In this document: positions 7,145-15,533 of the stretch, one piece after another | Numbering within the stretch: the first letter of the stretch is position 1 | Layout of the letters: every line of letters starts with the position of its first letter | From: Candidatus Heimdallarchaeota archaeon | GTDB taxonomy: Archaea; Asgardarchaeota; Heimdallarchaeia; Heimdallarchaeales; Heimdallarchaeaceae | NCBI GenBank assembly: GCA_016840095.1 | Contig: JAEOSZ010000028.1 | Span: 1-40,359, forward strand | Length of the DNA: 40,359 bases | Reading direction: 5' to 3' | Position numbers and translations under genes: made by a program | The notes under the pieces: generated by a model | Told to the model about the DNA's origin: nothing | The model's database searches: none | Seen by the model: the letters and a program-made list of their open reading frames with translations, nothing else

Positions 7145-8674
7145 TTAAATAGTTAAATCATCTATTACGAGGTTGATTAATTCGTCCCAATTACCATATG
7201 AGCTTTCATAAAGAACATCAGGTTGAGTTCGAACTTCTTCATTTGCAAAACCATTGTGATCTATTCCAAGTGAGGAAGCAGCATTAATTACTAGTTTACT
7301 ATTTGGTAGAACTATATAAAGTGGCCAAATCATTAGACCATCTCCACCACTAGGAGTTCCATAGATATTATCAACAAAATCATATTTTCTGCAGAAATGA
7401 AGGAATCCTTCAGCTGCTGAAAAAACCATGTTGTCTATAAGAAGAGTAATGTTTCCATTGAAATCAATATGTTCTGAAGGATTTATTGTTTGCCAGAATT
7501 TGTAAATCTCAAAATCTTTAGTCTCAACTTCTGGTGGAAGAGTTGGAAAGTCTTTTTTGGACATTTTTGCAGTTAAATAATTTTGGTGCAAATACTCTAC
7601 ATAATCCCCAGTTCGATATGCATTGTAGAATTCAAAGACAGTTTGAGATTCAAGGAAATGTTGAACTATTCCATCGATCCAGAAGCTGTAAAAACCACCT
7701 GTGTTACCTCGAATATCAATAATCAGATTATCATAGTCTTCGATATCTAAATAAAAGTCTAAAATATCTGGAAAACTATTTTCAACCTCTGTTCCATAGA
7801 ATTTACTTACATACATATATCCTATTTTATCTGCATCATAGGTAGTAAGATTTACTGCTGTTGAGGGATATTGATATGGATGAACAGCTAATTCAGATTC
7901 AATCCCAAAAGAAACATCAGTAGAATATCCAGTTGAATTAAGGATAGTAAACTCTGCATCTGCTCCAAAATGTCGAGGATAAATGCTCCAGACATAGTTT
8001 TTACCTCTACTAAAGTCATAGTCGATATATGCTGTATCGAAGCTTGTTAGAATTGCTTCATCAACTGGGACACCATTGACATGTGTTACAACTGTTTCGT
8101 TTCCATAAGTTGTTTCCCAAGAAGAATTATAATCATGAATAACATATTCTCCTTTTTCATAAACTATTAGAACATCGAATTTTCTGATTAGTCTCTCAGC
8201 TTCATCATCTAGAAAAATGCTATTCCAATATGATGCAGCATCAGCTACTTCTTGAGTAAAGACTTCTTCTGCTGGATAGAACTGCATTGTATTAAAATTA
8301 TCAATTACTTTTCCTGGATACAAAACGAAAGTATGTCTATTCTGGAGAGCTATCACAGCTTCTGTAATAATTTTAAAGAACTCTTCATTGTCAGCTGCAG
8401 TATTGATACGATCAACAAAGGTGTCTTTAAGATCTAACCAATTGTAACCATGTGTACGATTTTTTACTTGTAAGTAAGGATAATTTTCGCTTATATAATT
8501 ATATAAGTATTCAAAATCTTCAAGCCATTCATCAACACCAAGATCTTGTGGTGCAATTGAATTTATAGTAATAGTGTAATTGGCACTAAAAAACACACCA
8601 AAATATACACTTAGCGCAACTACAACCAAAGTAGTTGCTGAACTGAATAATATTAGATTTTTCTTTTTTAACAT
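7145..8674 (-). CDS. S41-family (tail-specific/tricorn-core type) serine peptidase, membrane-anchored
   Basis: An N-terminal hydrophobic segment (residues 7-30) is a signal anchor, placing the 509-residue protein outside the cell membrane. The S41 core is recognised by IIDIRGNTGG (318-327) and the nucleophile motif ITLLIDNMVFSAAEGF, where Ser419 and Glu422 fit the catalytic positions. A PDZ-like middle region with VTHVNGVPVDEAI (about 196-208) precedes it. This is the last gene of a three-gene minus-strand operon. The intergenic TTAGGTGATTAAATATG gives an AGGTGAT ribosome binding site that overlaps the stop of the preceding gene. The substrate is unknown. Confidence 0.85.
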   Translation of the reverse strand: MLKKKNLILFSSATTLVVVALSVYFGVFFSANYTITINSIAPQDLGVDEWLEDFEYLYNYISENYPYLQVKNRTHGYNWLDLKDTFVDRINTAADNEEFFKIITEAVIALQNRHTFVLYPGKVIDNFNTMQFYPAEEVFTQEVADAASYWNSIFLDDEAERLIRKFDVLIVYEKGEYVIHDYNSSWETTYGNETVVTHVNGVPVDEAILTSFDTAYIDYDFSRGKNYVWSIYPRHFGADAEFTILNSTGYSTDVSFGIESELAVHPYQYPSTAVNLTTYDADKIGYMYVSKFYGTEVENSFPDILDFYLDIEDYDNLIIDIRGNTGGFYSFWIDGIVQHFLESQTVFEFYNAYRTGDYVEYLHQNYLTAKMSKKDFPTLPPEVETKDFEIYKFWQTINPSEHIDFNGNITLLIDNMVFSAAEGFLHFCRKYDFVDNIYGTPSGGDGLMIWPLYIVLPNSKLVINAASSLGIDHNGFANEEVRTQPDVLYESSYGNWDELINLVIDDLTI

Positions 8675-8676
8675 AT

Positions 8677-9906
8677 TTAATCACCTAATTTTTGAGTAGT
8701 TTGTTTTAATTTTAGATTTGTTTTTGGAATTTCAAAGCTTAATCCATAGTTGGCTACAGTTTTCTTTCTAATTCTCATTCCAAAGAAGAATCGAAGAAGG
8801 TTGAATTTACTGATAAGTAAAGAAGTACTTATAGTAGAAATTGTTACAATAACTATCAAGAGTAGTAATTTTACGAGAATTGGTAAGTTGAGTTTAACTA
8901 TTAAAAGAGAAAATATAACTACGAACAACTCATGTAATAGGTAGAATGGTAGTGTAATGTCTCGTAATATCTTTGTTATTTTATTTTTCTTATTAAGATA
9001 TTTTTTACTGTAGTGGAAAGTAGCAATTAAAGTGCTCCAACAACATATTCCTAGAAACAGAAATGCTACTGGATTTCCTGAGTTTACGAAATATATAGGT
9101 ATTCCGACAATTCCCGCTACTAATGCAATAAATACAGATGGTAAAGCATGCTTCTCAAGAGCTTTCTCAAATTCCTTATGTGCAAATAGAAAACCATAGA
9201 TAAGGAAAAAGAGATAGGTAAATACATGGAATCCAGTAAATCTAGGTATATATTTTACTATTGGATTCACTGAAAGTTCAATAGCAATTAAAGGTAAAAG
9301 GAGAAGATAAAGAGTTCCAGGTTTTTGAAAGAATTTACCTGCTTTACCAATTCTTTTTTGATTCTTTTCCTTAGCTAACCATACAAGTACTGGAGTAGTA
9401 AGGAGTGTTAATACTAGTAGTATTACTAAATACCACATTTGAGATCCAAACCATAACATATTTACACTATTTTCAGGAACTGTTGCGAAATCTCTGAAAT
9501 AAATTACAAAATATTCAGAAATGGTTACTTCATGATACTGAGTATAGCTAAGGAAAAGCATTAATGGAACAAATGTAGTTATTCCCACGATATAGGGTAC
9601 TAATAATCGTAAAATTCTAGCTAATGTGAATTTCTTTCCACCAACATGTTTTAGAGCATAAAAAGTGCTTTTTCCTGAGATGATAAAGAAAAGAGGCATA
9701 CCAAAAGAAGCTAAAGCCAGAATTATGAGATCAAATTTCATAGATAATTCATTATTGCTAACATAAGCACGGTTATATTTGGCAAAAACCCTTAACATAT
9801 GATATATACAAACCAAAAAGACTCCTGTAAAACGTAATAGATCTAAATAATAATGTCTTTCGGGTTTTTTGTTTTCAGATTTTAATAATATTTCTTTTTT
9901 TTCCAT
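8677..9906 (-). CDS. Acyltransferase 3 family membrane protein
   Basis: The 409-residue protein has about ten membrane helices. The opening RHYYLDLLRFTGVFLVCIYH (about residues 17-36), with its LDLLR motif and the helix-1 histidine, is diagnostic of the acyltransferase 3 (OafA/NolL/WecH) family. FGMPLFFIISG near 69-79 is the second conserved segment. These enzymes acylate sugars of surface polysaccharides or glycolipids. The gene lies in the middle of a minus-strand operon, 9 bases after the upstream gene, with a strong site TAGGTGATTTAAATG. The C-terminal 40 residues are a basic cytosolic tail. Confidence 0.9.
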   Translation of the reverse strand: MEKKEILLKSENKKPERHYYLDLLRFTGVFLVCIYHMLRVFAKYNRAYVSNNELSMKFDLIILALASFGMPLFFIISGKSTFYALKHVGGKKFTLARILRLLVPYIVGITTFVPLMLFLSYTQYHEVTISEYFVIYFRDFATVPENSVNMLWFGSQMWYLVILLVLTLLTTPVLVWLAKEKNQKRIGKAGKFFQKPGTLYLLLLPLIAIELSVNPIVKYIPRFTGFHVFTYLFFLIYGFLFAHKEFEKALEKHALPSVFIALVAGIVGIPIYFVNSGNPVAFLFLGICCWSTLIATFHYSKKYLNKKNKITKILRDITLPFYLLHELFVVIFSLLIVKLNLPILVKLLLLIVIVTISTISTSLLISKFNLLRFFFGMRIRKKTVANYGLSFEIPKTNLKLKQTTQKLGD

Positions 9907-9915
9907 TTAAATCAC

Positions 9916-10557
9916 CTAAAATACTGCAAAATCCAGAAGTTTGTACAAAGTTAAAGCGAAGATTAGTATAGAGTATGTTGTTAAGTAATAATTCTTGATT
10001 CTAAAGCCTGATATTGCTAAGCTAAGGAATGAAATAATAAGCAATGAAACTGAAATAATCTCCAATCTAACATACTTATCCAAAATATATCCAATATCTT
10101 GATTACTAAACCAAGCAATATAGTAATACTTAGCATTGTTATATAGTGATAGAAAGTTTGAAAGGAATAGGATACTACCTGTTACAATGAAATATTTTCC
10201 ATTGTTTTTTCTATTCTTCAATCCGAATAAGATTAAAGCTGTTGCTAGAAGGATTAAGAACCCTTTAGGAACAGTTTGGTTTATGGTAAAATCGTAAATA
10301 AATCCTGTTTGCAAATCCTCCCAAATCCAATCACCTACTATGGTTTCCTTGGGAAGAAAGATTCTAACTATACTATATGAAAAGATTAGACTGGATAAGA
10401 TAAGAATATATTTTGATAGTTCGAAATTTCTTTTGTCTTCTTCAAGTTTGTACGAACCGATTACTAAGAATAAGGTTATGAAAACACCTAACCCTAAGTA
10501 GATCCAGGTTCTCACCGAAAAGGGGAAGGGGGTAAAGATTATTGCCATTTTTCTCAC
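9916..10557 (-). CDS. Polytopic membrane protein, unknown family
   Basis: The roughly 210 residues hold about six hydrophobic segments without conserved polar motifs. It is the first gene of the operon with the acyltransferase and the S41 peptidase, so a role in cell-surface chemistry is a guess. The start is uncertain: GTG at 10557 or ATG at 10548 three codons later. The TATA box TTTATATATG on the minus strand (10583-10593) would place transcription start near 10557-10562, allowing a leaderless GTG or a short leader to the ATG. Confidence 0.7.
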   Translation of the reverse strand: MRKMAIIFTPFPFSVRTWIYLGLGVFITLFLVIGSYKLEEDKRNFELSKYILILSSLIFSYSIVRIFLPKETIVGDWIWEDLQTGFIYDFTINQTVPKGFLILLATALILFGLKNRKNNGKYFIVTGSILFLSNFLSLYNNAKYYYIAWFSNQDIGYILDKYVRLEIISVSLLIISFLSLAISGFRIKNYYLTTYSILIFALTLYKLLDFAVF

Positions 10558-10582
10558 TTCTTGAGAACACTATTTTGGAAAA

Positions 10583-10593
10583 CATATATAAAG
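10583..10593 (-). promoter_or_regulatory. TATA box of the acyltransferase/peptidase operon
   Basis: The minus strand reads CTTTATATATG, a near-consensus archaeal TATA box about 30-40 bases before the candidate starts of the membrane-protein gene. It is one half of the divergent promoter region that also serves the regulator at 10726. Confidence 0.55.
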
Positions 10594-10624
10594 ATTTTGG
10601 AATGAGCCAATATCGACAATTGGT

Positions 10625-10671
10625 AAGCATAAATATATTTTTACGCACTACATTGGTTACAATTTATGCTT
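10625..10671. promoter_or_regulatory. Inverted repeat in the divergent promoter region
   Basis: AAGCATAAAT at 10625-10634 is repeated exactly inverted as ATTTATGCTT at 10662-10671, with 27 bases between. The pair lies between the two divergent TATA boxes (10583-10593 and 10681-10690). Its position suggests an operator, perhaps for the winged-helix regulator encoded next door. Confidence 0.4.
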
Positions 10672-10680
10672 GAATAAAAA

Positions 10681-10690
10681 TACTTATATA
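10681..10690 (+). promoter_or_regulatory. TATA box of the regulator/MFS operon
   Basis: TACTTATATA lies about 40 bases upstream of the GTG at 10726. Transcription would start near 10712, leaving a leader of roughly 14 bases. Confidence 0.5.
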
Positions 10691-10725
10691 CTGTTGGAAA
10701 GTATTTTTTATTAGAAACAAGGATT

Positions 10726-11460
10726 GTGATAAATTTGGAGAAACAAGACCTTAAAACCAGAGAACCTGAAGCTGTTCTAGTTATTAGAGATGATGACGAA
10801 TATGAAACAACTATAACAGAAAAAGTAAAGGACAAAGATTCCGGTAAGATGAAAACTGTTCAGAAAAAAGTTATGAAAAAGAAGCTGGATTTACTATTTG
10901 ATGAAAAATATCTTTCGATCTTTCAATCTTTACGTAATGGTCCCTATACAATAGAAGATGTAACTGAAAAATATAATGAAAATAAAAAGAAAGAAGACGT
11001 TAAAAAGAAGATCACTATCTACAGCTATGTTAAGGAACTCGAGAAAGCTGGATTAGTAATACAGGTTGGTAAAAGACTAACTCAAAAAGAATCAGGAAAA
11101 ATTGTTACTGATACTCTTTATAATCGCGCTGCAAAAATGTTTTATCCAATAATTGTTTCTGAAGACTTCTGGCTTCAAGAAAAAAATACTGAACTGGTTG
11201 AGAGACTCGCAGAACTCATTAGTGTTTATCTAAAAAAGCCAAAAATACCTGTTGAGGCGATGAAAAATCTTCTTTCAAGGATATATACTGTTACTGAAAC
11301 TGAAATAGCGGGATTTTTACAAAATGAGAGTGATAAGGTTACTGACGTAATTGGAGATCTCTTCTTTAAAGAAATGGATAATATTTTCAGAGCTTTAGAT
11401 TTTATCATAATTCTTCTAAATCCAACATACTATGAGAAAGAGTTAAAAGAAATACTCTAG
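10726..11460 (+). CDS. Winged-helix transcriptional regulator
   Basis: This 244-residue protein starts with GTG (an alternative TTG start at 10735 gives LEKQDLKT). A charged N-terminal region (about 1-58) is followed by a winged-helix domain (about 60-135) in which LFDEKYLSIFQSLRNGPYTI and YSYVKELEKAGLVIQVGKRL form the DNA-binding helices and wing, as in ArsR-like archaeal regulators. The remaining 110 residues are helical and probably serve dimerisation or ligand binding. It is followed 15 bases later by an MFS transporter, so it may control that transporter and the divergent surface operon. The repeat at 10625-10671 is a candidate binding site. Confidence 0.75.
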   Translation: MINLEKQDLKTREPEAVLVIRDDDEYETTITEKVKDKDSGKMKTVQKKVMKKKLDLLFDEKYLSIFQSLRNGPYTIEDVTEKYNENKKKEDVKKKITIYSYVKELEKAGLVIQVGKRLTQKESGKIVTDTLYNRAAKMFYPIIVSEDFWLQEKNTELVERLAELISVYLKKPKIPVEAMKNLLSRIYTVTETEIAGFLQNESDKVTDVIGDLFFKEMDNIFRALDFIIILLNPTYYEKELKEIL

Positions 11461-11475
11461 CAATAAGCAAAGAGC

Positions 11476-12777
11476 TTGATATATTTGTCTGCAAAAACAC
11501 TAACTGATTCCATTTCGAAAGGAAATCGTTTGAAGGACAAAATCAAAGAAAATCCTTGGTTTAATCTTGAAAGAAATGAGATTTTTCTTCTCTTAAGTTT
11601 CTTCTTTATAGGTGCTGCTTTTGCTAATTATGAACCCTATGCTTCGTTTTGGTTAAGCAATTTATTTAAAGTAGAGTCTTTCTTCACTATTGGTTTAGTT
11701 TTCGTCATCCCAAGTATTTCTGTTGCTATAAGTACACCTTTTTGGGGATATTTAGCAGATAGATTTGGAACTAAAAGATTTGTTTTACTTGGAGTAGTAG
11801 CACATGTGATACTTTTTTTCAGCTTAATTTTTGCAACATCCTCAACATTTTTCTTAGTAGCAGTTCTACTCGGTAGTTTAATAGGAGCAGCTCAATCCTC
11901 GAATTATTATGCTTTAGGAGAAAGAGTTGTTAACAAGCCAAGGGCAATGATATTTGCAAAAATGATTGCGATTATAAGTCTTTCATGGGTTATAATGAGT
12001 CCAATTACAGGGTGGATAAATGATAGCTTTCAGGAAGATGCAATGAGAATTCAACTCATTGTAGCAGTAATTCTCTGTTTAGTATCTTTACTCATAGCTT
12101 TATTGATAAAAGAAGAAAATAAGCTAGAGGAGAGTGCTGAAGAAGAGGAAATTGTCATAAAAGATGTTTCTAAAAAAAATCCTTTGACTCTTGTTCCACT
12201 ATTATTCATTTTAATTCTTTTGACAGTTTTTACATTTCAAACAACAGGAGGTTTTTGGGCATATACTTCGATCTATTTTCTAGACACACTTCATGTTAAT
12301 GGAGTAACTTATTCAGTTTTTCTAATATTAAAAACAGCTCTCGCAGTTCCTATTGCTATTTTACTCGGAAGAGTTAAGAAACACAACACAAATACATTGC
12401 TTATTTTAATTGTATCAGGTTGGTCCTTTGTATCATTTCTTTTCATGATGTTGTTTCCACTTAATTGGATTATGTTCCTATTAATTTACAGTATTCCAAT
12501 GTACCCAGTTTATAATGTTACATATCTTTCAGTTGTTTCTAAATTAACTTCAGAAAAACGAAAGGCAACAGCTTTTGGGATAACAAGTGCATTATCGACA
12601 GCGGGATATGTATTTGGTATCCTCATACTTGGAATAACAGCTGATTCCTTTGCAGAGGGTATTTTTGTTATGCTTAAAGTTTCAATGATTCTAGGTATAA
12701 TCGCAACTTTAGTTGCAGTTGTTTACTACTTTTACAACAGAATGAAATATAATGAAAAGAATACAGAAAATTTATAG
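11476..12777 (+). CDS. MFS family transporter
   Basis: The 433-residue protein has twelve hydrophobic segments with a charged acidic central loop (about residues 212-232). The loop between helices 2 and 3 reads WGYLADRFGTKRF, the G.LaDr.G.kr motif A of the major facilitator superfamily. The start is a TTG at 11476 or a second TTG at 11485; no ATG fits. The gene follows the winged-helix regulator with a 15-base gap and is probably co-transcribed, so its substrate may be the regulator's inducer. The family resembles multidrug or sugar/nucleoside exporters, but the substrate is not readable from sequence. Confidence 0.9.
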   Translation: MIYLSAKTLTDSISKGNRLKDKIKENPWFNLERNEIFLLLSFFFIGAAFANYEPYASFWLSNLFKVESFFTIGLVFVIPSISVAISTPFWGYLADRFGTKRFVLLGVVAHVILFFSLIFATSSTFFLVAVLLGSLIGAAQSSNYYALGERVVNKPRAMIFAKMIAIISLSWVIMSPITGWINDSFQEDAMRIQLIVAVILCLVSLLIALLIKEENKLEESAEEEEIVIKDVSKKNPLTLVPLLFILILLTVFTFQTTGGFWAYTSIYFLDTLHVNGVTYSVFLILKTALAVPIAILLGRVKKHNTNTLLILIVSGWSFVSFLFMMLFPLNWIMFLLIYSIPMYPVYNVTYLSVVSKLTSEKRKATAFGITSALSTAGYVFGILILGITADSFAEGIFVMLKVSMILGIIATLVAVVYYFYNRMKYNEKNTENL

Positions 12778-12799
12778 TTATTAAACGGTAGTAAAATTC

Positions 12800-13450
12800 A
12801 TGAGTTCTTCTAATCCTCATTGTATTTGTATCTGGGAAGATGAAGAAAGTTGTGAAGATTGTAATTTGAAAGGGAGATTTCATTGTCATCTGGATAAGAA
12901 ATATGCCATAATTTTTGGAATTCCTTTCTTTATTGGTTTCATACCAGCTTTTGTTGGTTTGATTTTACTTCAATTTCCATTAAATCTTATTTCAACTCTT
13001 GTATGGATTAGTTATATTGTATTTTTCTTTCTAGTTTGGGAGCCACCAATCTTATGTGCCCATTGTCCATTCTATGCTGAAGGAGAAACAAAAACCCTCC
13101 ATTGTTCAATCAATTATGGTTTTCGAAAAACCTCTAAATTCAAACCTGGACCTATAAATGTATGGGAAAAAATACAGTTTATTGTTGGAGCAAATATCAT
13201 CTTTGCTATACCTTTAGTATTTCTGGTTTTTGGAGTGAGTTGGACTAAATGGATATTCTTTGGTTTGTGTGCATTTGGTGTAGTACTTTGGTATATTGTT
13301 ATTCAGCTGAAAGTATGTACAGATTGTATCAATTTCTCTTGTGTTCTTAATAGAGTACCTAAAGAAATTAGAGATGAGTTTCTAAAGAAGAACACTATTA
13401 TGTATGAAGCTTGGAAAAAGAGTGGTTACAAATTTGAAGATGATGATTAA
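12800..13450 (+). CDS. Cys-rich four-helix membrane protein
   Basis: No family is recognised. The 216 residues have four hydrophobic segments in two pairs (about 34-55, 60-80, 130-150, 152-172). Cysteine clusters flank each pair: C8/C10, C18, C21 and C29 at the N-terminus, CAHC (about 87-90) plus a later cysteine in LHC between the pairs, and CTDCINFSC (about 174-182) after the last helix. All clusters would face the same side of the membrane, suggesting a metal or iron-sulfur site or a redox relay. It follows the MFS gene by 22 bases. Its stop codon overlaps that of the convergent amidohydrolase. Confidence 0.6.
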   Translation: MSSSNPHCICIWEDEESCEDCNLKGRFHCHLDKKYAIIFGIPFFIGFIPAFVGLILLQFPLNLISTLVWISYIVFFFLVWEPPILCAHCPFYAEGETKTLHCSINYGFRKTSKFKPGPINVWEKIQFIVGANIIFAIPLVFLVFGVSWTKWIFFGLCAFGVVLWYIVIQLKVCTDCINFSCVLNRVPKEIRDEFLKKNTIMYEAWKKSGYKFEDDD

Positions 13451-14223
13451 TCTATTTTTAACATCTTCTTGATGTTTCCGGAGAAAATCAGTTCTTTTGT
13501 TAGTTCATCAAGATTAAGTTTCTCGTATCTATCTTTATCCTGTTTAAGTACTTGGCTAATTTGATCTGGAGCAATATGTGTTCCAAATACTATATTCTGA
13601 AAAGCGTTTTCCCACCACAAATATTTTTCTAAACCTTGTTCATCTAATTTAGCTCTCCACCCATCTAATTCTCCAGTGATGTCAACATAAACATTATGTC
13701 TCATTCTGGCTAGTTCTGCTGCATCCCTGTTCCAATGTCCTCCAAAATGAGCAAGAATAATATTCAGATCAGGAAAAGAATTAGCAATTGGTTCTATTTG
13801 TAAAGGATGCATATCTAATGATAATATGATATCTCTAGGAGAAGATTCTGACACAGTAACTAAACCTGTATGAAAAATGATAGGCATCCCTAGTCTTTGA
13901 GCTGCTCCCCAAAGAGGATAGAAGGATTGATCACTGTAAGGCTTTTTTGGAATTATTGCTTTCAGCATTTTGAAACCTTGTTCGTATGCATCCTGTATTT
14001 CAAGAGCTGAAGTAACTCCTGGACGGATAGAATATGTTCCTATGAATCGAGGTTTGAATTTCTCGACAGTCTCTAGTATCTCTTTGTTAGTTACAGAGTT
14101 AAACATTGATCCCATTCCACTGATGCAAGCTTTTGAAATGTTTAGTCTATTCATTTCTGTCATTAGTTCTAACACATAGTCAGGTGTTGCAGAAATATGT
14201 GCATGGGAGTCTATAATGTCCAT
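13447..14223 (-). CDS. Amidohydrolase 2 family metal-dependent hydrolase
   Basis: The protein (258 residues from the ATG at 14223; a TTG one codon earlier is less likely) has the TIM-barrel amidohydrolase pattern of PF04909. HAH follows the first strand (MDIIDSHAHI), a histidine occurs in IIFHTGLV near residue 138, and LAHFGGHWNRDAAELA near residues 177-192 carries the next ligands. These residues usually bind one zinc ion in decarboxylases and hydrolases of the ACMSD/gamma-resorcylate type. The substrate is unknown. The stop overlaps the stop of the convergent Cys-rich gene. Confidence 0.85.
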   Translation of the reverse strand: MDIIDSHAHISATPDYVLELMTEMNRLNISKACISGMGSMFNSVTNKEILETVEKFKPRFIGTYSIRPGVTSALEIQDAYEQGFKMLKAIIPKKPYSDQSFYPLWGAAQRLGMPIIFHTGLVTVSESSPRDIILSLDMHPLQIEPIANSFPDLNIILAHFGGHWNRDAAELARMRHNVYVDITGELDGWRAKLDEQGLEKYLWWENAFQNIVFGTHIAPDQISQVLKQDKDRYEKLNLDELTKELIFSGNIKKMLKID

Positions 14224-14295
14224 CAAAGAAAAAGTAGTTTATCATTTAATTAAATCTATCTTTACTCCTAACCAGGCTTAATCCAATATCTTAGT

Positions 14296-14496
14296 TCATG
14301 CTTTCTTGTAAAGTACATATTCAACTGGAACTATGTGTCCTGTATTATAGTGATGTAGAACTGCATCTAAATCCTCTGAAGCATAATGATTATTAATACA
14401 ACATAGTGCAGCTATCTCAGATATATCAAACCATTTCTTCCCATCAACACTACATTTTGCAACATCGAACTGATTAACAAATAATTCGCTTATCAT
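14296..14496 (-). CDS. Small protein of unknown function (66 aa)
   Basis: The 66 residues are soluble and mixed alpha/beta, starting MISELFVNQF and ending VPVEYVLYKKA. There is a Cys-Cys pair (ALCCINNHYA, about residues 30-39) and several histidines near the middle, but no complete zinc motif. No family is recognised. It lies between the amidohydrolase and the ATC-hydrolase-like cluster, divergent from the latter. The amino-acid composition is normal for a folded protein, so I consider it probably real. Confidence 0.5.
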   Translation of the reverse strand: MISELFVNQFDVAKCSVDGKKWFDISEIAALCCINNHYASEDLDAVLHHYNTGHIVPVEYVLYKKA

Positions 14497-14601
14497 CTCA
14501 CAAGTTAAATTAGAATTTCCTATAAAAACAGAGAAAATATCTTCGTTTAAAAAGAGAAAATCTCACAAAACATTAATAATGGTCTGAAATTTAAGGTGGA
14601 C

Positions 14602-14615
14602 GTTTACAAGTAAAC
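14602..14615. promoter_or_regulatory. Palindrome upstream of the ATC-hydrolase-like cluster
   Basis: GTTTAC and GTAAAC form a perfect 6-base inverted repeat with a 2-base spacer. The site ends 27 bases before the ATG of the first paralogue, within the core promoter region, so a bound protein would affect transcription of the four-gene cluster. Confidence 0.35.
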
Positions 14616-14642
14616 TTCTAAAAAAATAAGAGTTGTAATTTA

Positions 14643-15509
14643 ATGCAAATTGATAATCATAAGTGTTTTAGTTTAACTAAGAAAGGAAATTCCAATCCAG
14701 AACAATTTATAAAAAATAGATTCAGAAGAGTAGACACTGTTACTAAATCTTTCAAATTGATTCATCCTGAAGATCTGAATTTGTATATGACAAACCTAAA
14801 AGAAAAATTCAGTGAGTATGTAGGCAATTATATTTTTAATACTGATGCATTTGACTGGAAAGTTCTTCAGGAAGAGTTAGAGATATTACCAAATTTTCCT
14901 GAACTTGAAAAACTAGTTTTCTACTATATATGTAAAACAATAAAGTTACCTGAAAATTATTCTTCAGATCAAGGTGAAATAGAATTGGGATATTTTAACA
15001 GAATCAAAGCTCTTGAAAGAGTATCCTATTTTGTAGTCAGAACATTCGTAGATACCTATGGAAAAGAAATAGGAACTGCTATTTACAAAGAAATAGTTCC
15101 ATATCTTCTAGAGGATATGAGGTCGAGAGATACATCTGAAAAACCAGAAGATCCAAAGACTGTTACGATTTTAGATCCCCATAAGAGAAATTTAGATTCA
15201 TGGTGCAAATCAGGATTAGCTGATTTTTCTTACCATATTTTTGATGATTACAAGGTAGTATATCGTTTTGATAGTTGTTTGACCCCTGAAGCTCTGAAGG
15301 AGTTTGATGATCCTGATATAGCTTACTTAAGTTCTTGTTACATCGGCGATGTTCCTGAATTTAATATCGGTAGATCCATCAATCTTCGAAGAACACAAAC
15401 ACTTCACCACGCTAAGTTTTGCGATGAGCTGTACTGGAATAATTATGTTCATCCTGATACTGAACAACCTTCGCTGGAATTCACTGAAAATATTGGAAAA
15501 GATATGTAA
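14643..15509 (+). CDS. ATC hydrolase-like protein, paralogue A1
   Basis: This 288-residue protein is the first of four tandem paralogues. The C-terminal third has the layout YLSSCYIGDVPEF, then RRTQTLHHAKFCDELYWNNY (about 228-270). It matches the C..D.p......R..tl..g...Cdf pattern of L-2-amino-thiazoline-4-carboxylate hydrolases (PF14196). The N-terminal 200 residues are mostly helical and include a conserved GQGEIELG-like stretch (DQGEIELGYF). More than half of its residues match paralogue A2. Whether it acts on a thiazoline is not known; the family is broad and most members are uncharacterised. A palindrome in the promoter region suggests regulation. Confidence 0.6.
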   Translation: MQIDNHKCFSLTKKGNSNPEQFIKNRFRRVDTVTKSFKLIHPEDLNLYMTNLKEKFSEYVGNYIFNTDAFDWKVLQEELEILPNFPELEKLVFYYICKTIKLPENYSSDQGEIELGYFNRIKALERVSYFVVRTFVDTYGKEIGTAIYKEIVPYLLEDMRSRDTSEKPEDPKTVTILDPHKRNLDSWCKSGLADFSYHIFDDYKVVYRFDSCLTPEALKEFDDPDIAYLSSCYIGDVPEFNIGRSINLRRTQTLHHAKFCDELYWNNYVHPDTEQPSLEFTENIGKDM

Positions 15510-15533
15510 AAAAAGGACAAAGGTGAATTCAAG

